Shown here one piece after another: positions 1 to 7,443 of a stretch of 64,000 bases of DNA. Numbering within the stretch: the first letter of the stretch is position 1; each line of letters starts with the position of its first letter. The notes under the pieces were generated by a model. It was not told the DNA's origin. It saw only the letters and a list, made by a program, of their open reading frames with translations, and did not search any database. Made by a program: the position numbers and the translations under genes. Source of the DNA: CAVVNN01 sp963749605 (lineage in GTDB: Bacteria > Actinomycetota > Thermoleophilia > Solirubrobacterales > 70-9); assembly GCA_963749605.1 (NCBI GenBank), contig CAVVNN010000004.1:248001-312000 (forward strand), in the 5' to 3' direction.

Positions 1-97
1 CGGAGATAGGAATCGTCCGTAATCTGCAGCCGGCCTGCCATCGCCGAACCGTATTGCGTCACCGCGGGGCAGCGAGTCTCCTTCAGCTCGGCCGCCC

Positions 98-457
98 TCA
101 CCGCTGCCGCCTTGCTGATTCAAGCCGTCTCAGCAGCCCATGCAGGGCGTCATGCTCAGCCACGACCCGCTCGTATTCGTTGGCCTCATCGGAGGCGGCG
201 GCGAGCGCTTGCACGACGCGACGAGCCACCTCGTCGGCAGCGACGATCTCGCCTCGCTCCAGGCCTGCCAGCAGCCGCTCGTAGGCGTCGGCCTCTCGGC
301 GCGAGCGCTCTGGATCTCCCAGCCGCTCGGGGCTCTGCAGATCGCCTCGCAGCCCCTCGAGACATGAGCCGAAGGCTTCGCGCAGGACCGCGACATGGAC
401 GGGGTCGAGATGCAGGGCGACGGTATGCCCGCTGCCCGTAGGATCGTTGTTAGCCAT
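98..457 (-). CDS. Small helical hypothetical protein
   Basis: A 119-residue protein starting MANNDPTGSGHT, with no membrane segment or signal peptide. After a short N-terminal strand-like stretch (about residues 14-21) it reads as amphipathic helices rich in Glu, Arg and Ala, probably a coiled coil. I do not recognise the family. The start at 457 is chosen because a strong Shine-Dalgarno sequence (GGAGGTGG) sits just upstream. Its leader hairpin and first ten codons closely resemble those of the excisionase-like gene at 28237, although the rest of the two proteins differs, so the 5' ends probably share an origin in a mobile element. Function unknown. Confidence 0.6.
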   Translation of the reverse strand: MANNDPTGSGHTVALHLDPVHVAVLREAFGSCLEGLRGDLQSPERLGDPERSRREADAYERLLAGLERGEIVAADEVARRVVQALAAASDEANEYERVVAEHDALHGLLRRLESARRQR

Positions 458-465
458 GTGGAGCT

Positions 466-522
466 TCCACCTCCGTGTGGTCAGGCCCTCGGCCGGCGCT
501 CTAACGCCGCCGGGGGCCGCTT
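466..522 (-). promoter_or_regulatory. Hairpin leader, copy A
   Basis: A GC-rich hairpin (484-518, reading leftwards) lies directly before the ribosome binding site of the gene starting at 457. Its arms contain GGCCC/GGGCC, CGG/CCG and GGCG/CGCC around a 6-nt loop. The same arms, with a different loop, stand before the excisionase-like gene at 28237, and the distance to the start codon is nearly the same (26 versus 25 nt). Possibly a structured 5' UTR controlling translation. Confidence 0.5.
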
Positions 523-535
523 TTCGCTGCCACAT

Positions 536-1106
536 ACCTGAGCTCTCAGCCGCCAGAACTCGCCCCTCGCTTGTCCGTGAAGCCGCTCCCCTGCGGCCGC
601 TGTGGACGACCTGCGATGCCGGTCAGTGGCGGCCCGTGGCCGGGTCGCGACAAAATAGGTCACAAAGGGGATCTAGCTGTCCCGGCGATTTGCCCTAACC
701 ACCCGGTGCCTGCTCGTCGCCCTCAATAGGCGTGAAGCTTGAGAGCAAGCGCATTGGAACGAAGCGAACGGGATCATCTTCGTTAGAGGACTCAGGGCTG
801 ATTTCTGCCTCGGTCCCTGGGCCGCCGGCGGCGCCGACGTTGCACCTGAGGACCTTGACGATCTCGTCTCCAGCCGGTCCGTGATATCGCGCCTTGAATT
901 GCCGCATTGCTTGCACCAATAAGACGGTGGCCCAGGCAATTCGCCCCCCTTATCAAGGTGGGATCGATCTGTATGCGGCACTGCCCGAGCGTCTGGTCTG
1001 GAATGGCTCGCGAAGAGCTCGACCCTCGATCGCTCGACGCGCGCGCCAAGGGAGATCAAACGGGATAGATTGGCTCCAATCGGTCTGGGATCGCAGCAGC
1101 TTCCTC
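536..1106. other. Gene-poor stretch between the helical protein and Vsr
   Basis: About 570 bases in which short reading frames exist on both strands but none has a recognisable domain or a convincing ribosome binding site. Probably intergenic sequence or mobile-element debris. No tRNA or terminator was identified. Confidence 0.4.
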
Positions 1107-1529
1107 GTGCCTTGCACTCCGCCAGCCACTAGCCGCCATGCTCGCAACGCGATGCGGGCAAATCGTCGCGCCGATACGACGCCCGAGCGTGAGCTCCGCT
1201 CCGAACTGCATCGACACGGCTTGCGTTTCAGAAAAGACTTCCGAATCCCAATTGGCACCGGCTGGGCTAGGCCGGACGTCGTCTTTACTCGAATCCGCAT
1301 CGCAATCTTCGTCGACGGCTGTTTCTGGCACCAGTGCCCGGAGCACGGTCGTCTGCCCAAGGCCAATCGCGACTACTGGGAGCCGAAATTGGCCAACAAT
1401 GTGCGGCGGGATCGCCGAAACGATCGAGAGCTCGCGGCGGCTGGGTGGCGAGTCTTTCGGTTCTACGAGCACGTTCCCGCACGAACCGCCGCGGAAGAAG
1501 TGCTGGAAGCCGTCAGGGCCACTGGTTGA
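1107..1529 (+). CDS. vsr: Very short patch repair (Vsr-type) endonuclease
   Basis: About 140 residues with the Vsr core: the TTPERELRSELHRHGLRFRK region, the PDVVF strand carrying the metal-binding Asp, the zinc-site block FVDGCFWHQCPEHG, and a C-terminal GWRVFRFYEH segment. Vsr enzymes nick next to T:G mismatches left by deamination of 5-methylcytosine and usually accompany a C5-cytosine methyltransferase; one lies 3 kb downstream at 4546. The GTG at 1107 keeps the usual N-terminal lead-in; ATG 1152 is the alternative. The reading frame is open upstream to 894, but that part looks non-coding. In MORC-containing restriction systems a Vsr-fold protein may be the actual nuclease. Confidence 0.82.
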   Translation: MPCTPPATSRHARNAMRANRRADTTPERELRSELHRHGLRFRKDFRIPIGTGWARPDVVFTRIRIAIFVDGCFWHQCPEHGRLPKANRDYWEPKLANNVRRDRRNDRELAAAGWRVFRFYEHVPARTAAEEVLEAVRATG

Positions 1530-1574
1530 GCGAGAGGCACGGGCCTTTTTTGGCTGACGCTCTACGAGCTGAGC

Positions 1575-1606
1575 TTGACAAGTTAAGCTCTAAGATAGTT
1601 TATGCT
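1575..1606 (+). promoter_or_regulatory. Candidate promoter of the methyltransferase-ATPase operon
   Basis: An AT-rich patch in an otherwise GC-rich setting contains a perfect -35 TTGACA (1575-1580). A -10 could be GTTTAT at 17-bp spacing or TATGCT (1601-1606) at 20 bp. The gene at 1625 follows with a very short leader and no clear Shine-Dalgarno sequence. Confidence 0.5.
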
Positions 1607-1624
1607 ACTCTAATCTAAGTTGCA

Positions 1625-2119
1625 ATGTCACTTACAATTGAAATTGATCCAGAGGTGTGGGCTCGTCTGAAGGACGAAGCCGAGCCCTTCACCGATACGC
1701 CGAACAGCGTACTGCGGCGGCTCCTAGGGATGGATCCACGGCCGGATGAAATGGCCTCGTCGAAAGTTCGCGGTCAGCGTGAGGCAAGGGCGCGTTCGAG
1801 TGTGCGGAAGCGCCGAGTGCCGGCTGGGAGCCTGCTGTCGGAGAGCGCCTATGAGCTTCCCATCCTCCGCGCACTAGTCGAGCAGGGCGGCCGGGCTCCC
1901 ACTCGCGAGGTGGTCGCCGCCGTTGGCAAGATCGTCGAGTCGAAGCTGACTCCTCTCGATCGAGAAGAATTGCCAAATGGGGGGATCAGGTGGGAAAACC
2001 GGGTTCAGTTCACTCGGTTGAGGTTGAAGGAACGTGGTTTGATCGAGTCTGGTTCTCCCCGAGGAGTCTGGGAGATCTCCGACGAGGGACGAGCAGAGGT
2101 CGCAAATGCCGCGAGCTAA
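1625..2119 (+). CDS. Winged-helix protein, Mrr_N-like
   Basis: A 164-residue protein. The first 40 residues (MSLTIEIDPEVWARLKDEAE...SVLRRLLG) resemble a ribbon-helix-helix or similar small DNA-binding fold. After a basic linker, residues about 75-160 resemble the winged-helix domain found at the N terminus of Mrr-type restriction proteins (SAYELPILRALVEQGG, then a wing ending GVWEISDEGR). It has no nuclease motif of its own. As first gene of a tight operon with a winged-helix protein, a GHKL ATPase and a cytosine methyltransferase, it is probably a regulator or a DNA-recognition subunit. The next gene overlaps it by 14 nt. Confidence 0.7.
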   Translation: MSLTIEIDPEVWARLKDEAEPFTDTPNSVLRRLLGMDPRPDEMASSKVRGQREARARSSVRKRRVPAGSLLSESAYELPILRALVEQGGRAPTREVVAAVGKIVESKLTPLDREELPNGGIRWENRVQFTRLRLKERGLIESGSPRGVWEISDEGRAEVANAAS

Positions 2120-2759
2120 GAGCACTGGTCGACAGAGACGTCAAATGATTCTCCTAGCGATGCGGGATGTCGCTGGCGGCACAACCAAGCTGAGTGCCTA
2201 TGAGGACATAGTCGTGAAGGCATGGGAACTCTTCCCGCACGAGTTCGGTCTGCGGGGCTATGACCAGAAGTATCCGGATTCGTCCGACCTGCATAAGCCG
2301 CTATATGGGCCACTAAAGCGCGAGGGATTTGTTCGCGTGCAGAACAAGAAGTTTGGCTTGACCGAGCATGGCCTCGCGATCGCAGAAGAGCTGAGGGCAC
2401 CAGGGAAGGGAGGCGCCACTCCCGGGCGCCTCCGAAGAGACCAAGTGCTCGAGATCGAGCGGCTGTCAAAGAAGTCCGCTGTGCGCCTTGTCGCGGAAGG
2501 CCAAGCCAGCGACTTGCTCGACTCCGATCTATATGACTTTTATGGCGTCACGGTGCGGACAAAGCCCGCCGATTTCGCTGGCCGGGTCTCGACTGTCGAT
2601 GAAGCAATTGACGCTGCGATTGCGGCTCAGGACTCATCGATCGAGAAGGAGCACCTGGCGTTGGTCGTGCTCGCCCGAGACGCCCTTCGAGAGATCCAAT
2701 CCGAGCTCCTCACGGAAAGAACGGCTGTGCCGGAGAAGCCCAAGCCATCCGAGAGGTAG
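2106..2759 (+). CDS. Winged-helix protein of the MORC-methyltransferase operon
   Basis: A 217-residue cytoplasmic protein. Residues about 12-95 look like a winged helix (QMILLAMRDVAGG, then KPLYGPLKREGFVRVQNKKFGLTEHGLAIAEEL). The C-terminal half is helical and acidic (VDEAIDAAIAAQDSSIEKEH). No catalytic motif is visible. Such proteins often accompany restriction-linked ATPases as DNA-binding partners. It overlaps the preceding gene by 14 nt and lies 11 nt before the GHKL ATPase, so the genes are very likely co-transcribed. Family name not recognised. Confidence 0.65.
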   Translation: MPRAKSTGRQRRQMILLAMRDVAGGTTKLSAYEDIVVKAWELFPHEFGLRGYDQKYPDSSDLHKPLYGPLKREGFVRVQNKKFGLTEHGLAIAEELRAPGKGGATPGRLRRDQVLEIERLSKKSAVRLVAEGQASDLLDSDLYDFYGVTVRTKPADFAGRVSTVDEAIDAAIAAQDSSIEKEHLALVVLARDALREIQSELLTERTAVPEKPKPSER

Positions 2760-2770
2760 GAGATCTGAAG

Positions 2771-4549
2771 ATGCCAAAGATCACACCCGAACCGAATGTC
2801 ATCACAGATGAGCTTCTCGACACAATCGGCCGCGAGTGGGCATACGACCATGTGAAGGGACAGAACGAGTGGTGGAAGAACGGGATCGACCAGTACATCC
2901 GGGATGGGGTTGACCCCGAGAAACGGGTGCTGTTGGTCGAAATGATCGAGAAGTCCCCAAAGCGCAACTCCATCTTCAAGGTCATCGATTTCGGAGGCAT
3001 GGACCACGACGCCATAGTTGACGCTTTCAAGCGCTGGGGAGACATCAAAGCCGCGCAACGGGGAACCAGCAAGAAGACGTTCGGTGGCCATGGGAACGGC
3101 GGAAAGTTCTACATGCGCTCTGCATTCAGCACGAGCCGCTTCATCACTTACCGAGATGGAAAGTTGAATGTTTACGGATTTGATGAAGACAAACGGTATG
3201 GCTTTCAAGAGGGATTCGCGGACGTTGAGATGTCACTAGAAGAGGCCTGTGAGTTCGCCGGACTTGACATCGATGAGCTGCCAGAGCCTGCGCAGGAGCA
3301 GCTGAGCACGTCAAAGGGTTTCACTGTTGTCATTGGTGAGAAGCCTAAGAACTTCTCGGGCAAGGCCACGGCTGCCCGCATCCTTCAGAAGCTCTCACAG
3401 CACGCGCAGGCTCGGCGTCTGATCGCGCATCATCCCGTATTCGCCAAGACGCGAGATCACGGTTGGCAGCGTATGAGGGCACATGATCCGGAGCCGCGCC
3501 CAGAGTTCGCAGAGCCGGTCTACATCGACGTTCCGGAGGTTCTCCAAGATGAGAATGGCGACGATGTCGTTCTGCGCGATGAGACATTTCCAGATGCAGT
3601 GCTCGCACTTGAGACGAGCAAGGAGACCCTTCGCTCGACAGGTGCCAACCGCATCGATGTTGTGGGCGAGATAGGGGTGATTGGGTCACATGACGTGGCT
3701 GCCCTCAAGCTGACAGATCATCCCGCTCATGGGGATTTCATCTACGGCGAACTCCTCTGTCCCAAATTGGAGGACCCAACCTACAGGTGTGTCGCTAACG
3801 ATCGCGATGCCCTCATCGACAATGAGAAGACAAGGGCTCTCTTGAAGTGGACGGCAGAGCAAGTCGATCACCTCGCCGGAGAGATCGCGAAAGCAGAGGC
3901 AAAGGAACGGCAAGAGGCCGATCTGTCGCAGTCGTCGCAGTTCAATGAGCTTTTAAACCAATGGAAGAATCAGTTCATGCCAACACTCATGGCCCAGTTG
4001 TTCGGAGGGCCGGCCGAGGGGTCCGGGTTTGGAGGCACCGGAGTCGGAGCTGGTGGGAGCGTTGCTGGCGATGGCAAGGTCGACGAGCCGGGTGGGCGCG
4101 AAGGCGATCAGCCCGGCGACGGCAAAGGAGGAGGGGGCGACGAGACGAAGCAGGGCCGTCGCGCACCAACCGTCTTGCTGTCCAGCTACGATCCGGACCC
4201 GCTGGACTTGATGGCTCCCCCCCTGGAGCTGTCCCAGCGCCAGCCCGCTGTGTACCAAAGGCCAAAGGATGTCGACGAGGGGATTTACTGGATCAATACG
4301 AGTCGCCCCCTGGCTCAGCGCATTCTTGGAACCTTTAGCGCCAAGAGCACTCGATGGCGCGATTACATGTTTCAACGGTATGAGGAGATCATTCTGAAGG
4401 AGTCAATCCACACTCTTGAGCAGAATGAGGGTGGCGAACTCACCGCCGACAGGATCCAAGGGCACATCGACTCGCTGTATACAACGCTCCACGACCAGGC
4501 CTACGCAGACCTTGAGCAGTTTCTGTTCGACGAAAACCTAACCGATTGA
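2771..4549 (+). CDS. MORC/MutL-like GHKL ATPase
   Basis: A 592-residue protein with GHKL ATP-binding motifs near the N terminus: the N-box region EWWKNGID (residues about 35-42), the DFGGM motif (D-x-G) near 75, and the glycine-rich lid GGHGNGGK near 106-113. Residues 370-400 are a charged helix, followed by a Gly/Asp-rich linker (about 415-470) and a helical C-terminal domain. Restriction-linked MutL/MORC homologues (Iyer, Abhiman and Aravind) share this layout and are thought to clamp or loop DNA using ATP. AGGAG at 2758 sets the start. It is sandwiched between a winged-helix gene and a C5 methyltransferase that overlaps it by 4 nt. No nuclease domain is seen in it. Confidence 0.72.
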   Translation: MPKITPEPNVITDELLDTIGREWAYDHVKGQNEWWKNGIDQYIRDGVDPEKRVLLVEMIEKSPKRNSIFKVIDFGGMDHDAIVDAFKRWGDIKAAQRGTSKKTFGGHGNGGKFYMRSAFSTSRFITYRDGKLNVYGFDEDKRYGFQEGFADVEMSLEEACEFAGLDIDELPEPAQEQLSTSKGFTVVIGEKPKNFSGKATAARILQKLSQHAQARRLIAHHPVFAKTRDHGWQRMRAHDPEPRPEFAEPVYIDVPEVLQDENGDDVVLRDETFPDAVLALETSKETLRSTGANRIDVVGEIGVIGSHDVAALKLTDHPAHGDFIYGELLCPKLEDPTYRCVANDRDALIDNEKTRALLKWTAEQVDHLAGEIAKAEAKERQEADLSQSSQFNELLNQWKNQFMPTLMAQLFGGPAEGSGFGGTGVGAGGSVAGDGKVDEPGGREGDQPGDGKGGGGDETKQGRRAPTVLLSSYDPDPLDLMAPPLELSQRQPAVYQRPKDVDEGIYWINTSRPLAQRILGTFSAKSTRWRDYMFQRYEEIILKESIHTLEQNEGGELTADRIQGHIDSLYTTLHDQAYADLEQFLFDENLTD

Positions 4550-5751
4550 CTGACAAGCTCTCCCACGCCGACCTATTCGCCGGCATCGGCGGCTTCACGT
4601 TAGGTTTCGAGTCAACGGGACTCTACGAGACTGTGCTGCTTGCCGATTCCGATCACTCGGCAGCACTGGCGTTCAAGCGCAACCGACCGCGTGCTGCTTA
4701 CTGGCAGAAAGATCTAACAGAAGTTCCAGCCTCTGAATTACTTGAACTAGTGAACTTAGAGCCGGAGGAGCTCGATGTGCTCACGGCTGGACCTCCATGC
4801 CAGGGCCTGTCGAAGGTCGGCCCGAGACAGCTCAACGACCCACGGAATGCCCTGCTGAGGCACACCGCAGAGCTAATCGGCGAACTTCGCCCGAAGATCG
4901 CTGTGATCGAGAATGTGCCAGCTCTCGGAGAGCCAGGCGCCGGCTCTCTCTTTGACGAGCTGGCCGAAGCCCTATGGAAGGCCGGGTACGGCGATCTCGA
5001 TCCACGCGTTCTCGAAGCTTGGCGCTTTGGCGTTCCGCAACTTCGGCGCCGCCTATTTGTGCTCGCTATTCGAGACGACATCGAGCCAGCTGTCGATGAG
5101 CGTCTGCCCACTGGACAGGAGGGGGAGGTATTCACGGCACAAGACCTAATCCGCGCGGCAGAGGTCGGTGAGCCCATGGGCCCCCCTGGCCTCTCGGTAA
5201 AGGACGCGATTGGCGATCTGCCGTCCATCCCAGCGGGTGGAGGCGCCGAAGCGATGTCTTACGATGCAGCTCCGACTTCACCCTTTCAAGAAGCACGACG
5301 TGGTTCGTCGGACATACTCTTCAACCATCGGGCGCGAAGCCATTCAAAGCAGATGCTGGAGAAGATGGCAATGATCGCCGAGGGTGGGCGAAACCAAGAT
5401 CTGACCGACAAGAAGCGACTGAGGTCGGCTGACGGAGAGTATTTCTCACAGGCTTACGGCCGCCTTCATCGCCATGGCATAGCTCAAACAATTACGACGT
5501 GCTTTCACAATCCCGGAAGCGGCAGATTTACTCACTACGAAGACTTACGGGCACTCACGGTTCGTGAGGCGGCCCGCATTCAGAGCTTCGACGACTCTTT
5601 CATGTTCATAGGCGGTGCCGAGCAGCAGATGCGCCACGTTGGAAACGCCGTGCCGGTGCTTCTTGCGAAGGCGATCGCAGAGCACTGTGCCGTGTTGCTG
5701 GGCTACGAAACGGCGTTGACGGGCGGAGACACGGAAGCTATACCGGCTTAG
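4546..5751 (+). CDS. DNA (cytosine-5) methyltransferase
   Basis: A 401-residue enzyme that transfers methyl from SAM to cytosine C5. Conserved motifs appear in order: FAGIGGFTLGFE (motif I), GPPCQGLSKVG (motif IV with the catalytic Cys), IENV (motif VI), FGVPQLRRRLF (motif VIII), then GRLHRHGIAQTITTCFHNPGSGR and the GNAVP motif X at the C terminus. The target-recognition region is between about residues 190 and 300. The start codon is TTG at 4546 in a TTGA overlap with the ATPase stop, a sign of translational coupling. With the Vsr gene upstream it forms a restriction-modification-like locus; no classic restriction endonuclease is visible. Confidence 0.93.
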   Translation: MTDKLSHADLFAGIGGFTLGFESTGLYETVLLADSDHSAALAFKRNRPRAAYWQKDLTEVPASELLELVNLEPEELDVLTAGPPCQGLSKVGPRQLNDPRNALLRHTAELIGELRPKIAVIENVPALGEPGAGSLFDELAEALWKAGYGDLDPRVLEAWRFGVPQLRRRLFVLAIRDDIEPAVDERLPTGQEGEVFTAQDLIRAAEVGEPMGPPGLSVKDAIGDLPSIPAGGGAEAMSYDAAPTSPFQEARRGSSDILFNHRARSHSKQMLEKMAMIAEGGRNQDLTDKKRLRSADGEYFSQAYGRLHRHGIAQTITTCFHNPGSGRFTHYEDLRALTVREAARIQSFDDSFMFIGGAEQQMRHVGNAVPVLLAKAIAEHCAVLLGYETALTGGDTEAIPA

Positions 5752-5841
5752 CTATTCGCCGAAGGTGGGGCTGGGCAGTGTCTGCTTCAACCACGAAGCC
5801 AGGATGGTGCGAGTCCTCGCCAAGCTCCGCCTCATACAGGG

Positions 5842-6750
5842 TTAAGGCATAAGCAGGATAAGGGCCATCAGATATCCGACAAGGCTCCCTAGCACGATGC
5901 ATGCCTCGCTTTTCGCAATAGGCTTGTGTTCGCCATCCTCAGCGTGCATCGTTCGAAACATGCTCCCTAGACCACCGAGTATCGCCAAGGCGATGCCAAT
6001 GCCGACAAACCAGCGGGTGCCGGTGCTTCCGATCGCAATATGCACGCCACTGAAATAAAGAAGCGTGCCAGCAAGCAGCACCGCGGCTACAAGACCTGAC
6101 ACCAGGCTTGCCCAGAAGTACGACTTCCTCTGCGTGCCCAGCCAATGTTTCGTAGGCGTCGAAATCCATGCGTCTCCAAGTACCAGCACGACTAAGACCG
6201 CTGCTGCAATCGCAGCACCGGCGGTGATCAGGGCGAACAACGGCTTCGTTTCGCGGAGATAGATCGTTGCGAGCACCTCAAATGCCGCCAGGATCGCAAC
6301 CACCCCGATGGCCGTAGCTGCTCCGGCATAAAGGGATGCGGCTGGCAGGTCGGCCGTCAGTTCTCTCTCTGCTCCGATGGCACCAAGCGCAAACGCACTA
6401 AGCATGCACGCAATGAGGCCAAGCACCAGCAGGCTGGTTGCTCGCCCGAACAGCACTGGGTGTTGCCCATGCGATGCAACGATCCCGAAAACGAGAACAA
6501 CCGCCGTCACAACGAATCCACCAAAGCTTCCGATGATCGGCGCGTAGGCTGTCGCACCTCTGCGAACGTCATATCCGTAGGGGGCGTTTGGTGATGCGTC
6601 AGATTCCACCCCTTGCGAACCCTGCGACCCCCCATCCGCGCCAGCACCAGGAGCGAGGCCGGCCTTCCGTGCTTTCGCACGAGGCCGCCAAAGCAGACGG
6701 AGGCCAACTCCAAGCGAGACTAAGACGGCGAGCCGCCCGACCCTTCCCAT
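5842..6750 (-). CDS. Multi-pass membrane protein
   Basis: A 302-residue protein with a short basic N terminus, a Gly/Ser-rich polar stretch (residues about 33-60), and then about eight hydrophobic segments, for example FGGFVVTAVVLVFGIVA, SLLVLGLIACMLSAFALGAI and the C-terminal IVLGSLVGYLMALILLM. No transporter signature or catalytic motif was recognised. It is convergent with the methyltransferase gene and has no obvious operon partner. It could be an orphan chromosomal gene just outside the tRNA-bounded element. Confidence 0.7.
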   Translation of the reverse strand: MGRVGRLAVLVSLGVGLRLLWRPRAKARKAGLAPGAGADGGSQGSQGVESDASPNAPYGYDVRRGATAYAPIIGSFGGFVVTAVVLVFGIVASHGQHPVLFGRATSLLVLGLIACMLSAFALGAIGAERELTADLPAASLYAGAATAIGVVAILAAFEVLATIYLRETKPLFALITAGAAIAAAVLVVLVLGDAWISTPTKHWLGTQRKSYFWASLVSGLVAAVLLAGTLLYFSGVHIAIGSTGTRWFVGIGIALAILGGLGSMFRTMHAEDGEHKPIAKSEACIVLGSLVGYLMALILLMP

Positions 6751-6991
6751 GGCTGCTCTATATCACGGCTACAAGCCGTCACTCCCGCCGGCCACAGCTT
6801 CGGCCGCCGCGCCCGGTGAGACTTACTCCTCTCCCACGGTCTCCTCAGCAGTCCGCAGAGTCCACCGCACTTCATCGCCCAAAGGCCCCCGGAGCTACCG
6901 AAACCAAAGGGCATCTTGTCCCTCGCGGCTCCGTTAGACTGTGAACTGCGATAGGCCCGAATCCGCATTCCCAAGCCGATTCAGGGTCCTT

Positions 6992-7065
6992 GCCCAGGTA
7001 GCTCAGTTGGCCAGAGCACCGCCATGGTAAGGCGGGGGCCGTGGGTTCGAATCCCACCCTGGGCT
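6992..7065 (+). tRNA. tRNA-Thr (anticodon GGT), copy 1
   Basis: 74-nt cloverleaf: acceptor GCCCAGG pairs perfectly with CCTGGGC, anticodon stem CCGCC/GGCGG encloses loop ATGGTAA (anticodon GGT, reading ACC/ACU), and T stem GTGGG/CCCAC carries TTCGAAT. The discriminator base is T and CCA is not encoded. A second tRNA-Thr with the same anticodon lies at 30203; both end in CCTGGGCT, which makes this gene the likely left boundary of an integrated element. Confidence 0.95.
7058..7065 (+). repeat. Candidate left attachment core (3' end of tRNA-Thr copy 1)
   Basis: The octamer CCTGGGCT at the tRNA 3' end recurs at 30268-30275 at the end of the second tRNA-Thr. The preceding T-arm sequences are also similar (TTCGA then TC and C in matching places). 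Tyrosine integrases commonly cross over in tRNA 3' ends. Assignment as attL is inference. Confidence 0.35.
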
Positions 7066-7443
7066 TGACGATATTGGAAGAGCCGAACTCGCAGAATCAG
7101 ACCCGCCGCCGTGTCAGATCAGACCCGCTGCAAACAAGCTCATCTCTTGAGCCACGTCGAAGTGGCGCGCCCCGCACGCACATCGCCGACCTGATTCCCG
7201 CTGGCGCAGCCGCACGTGGAATCCTGAGCGAGCACTCGCTCCAGACGAGCGTCGCCCATCGCCAGAGGGAGAGTGCCCTCTCGCAATCCCATGGAGATGT
7301 GGGCCAGATCCCGCCCCGGACCAAGTGCCTCCTCCTCGTCCAGAGCAAAAGCGTAAGCATCGGTGCCGACGCGCTCACAACCACGCATAAGGGGAAGTGC
7401 GGACCGGTCCACCACAACCACGCATAGGCGCCGTCCTTGCCAA
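7066..7443. other. Non-coding stretch after tRNA-Thr copy 1, with an 11-bp direct repeat
   Basis: About 380 bases without a convincing gene. It contains two copies of ATCAGACCCGC (7096-7106 and 7118-7128), starting exactly 22 bp apart, about two helical turns, 30 bp after the tRNA. This could be a protein-binding site such as integrase arm sites, or chance. The reading frame of the SIR2 gene is open back to 7363. Confidence 0.35.
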
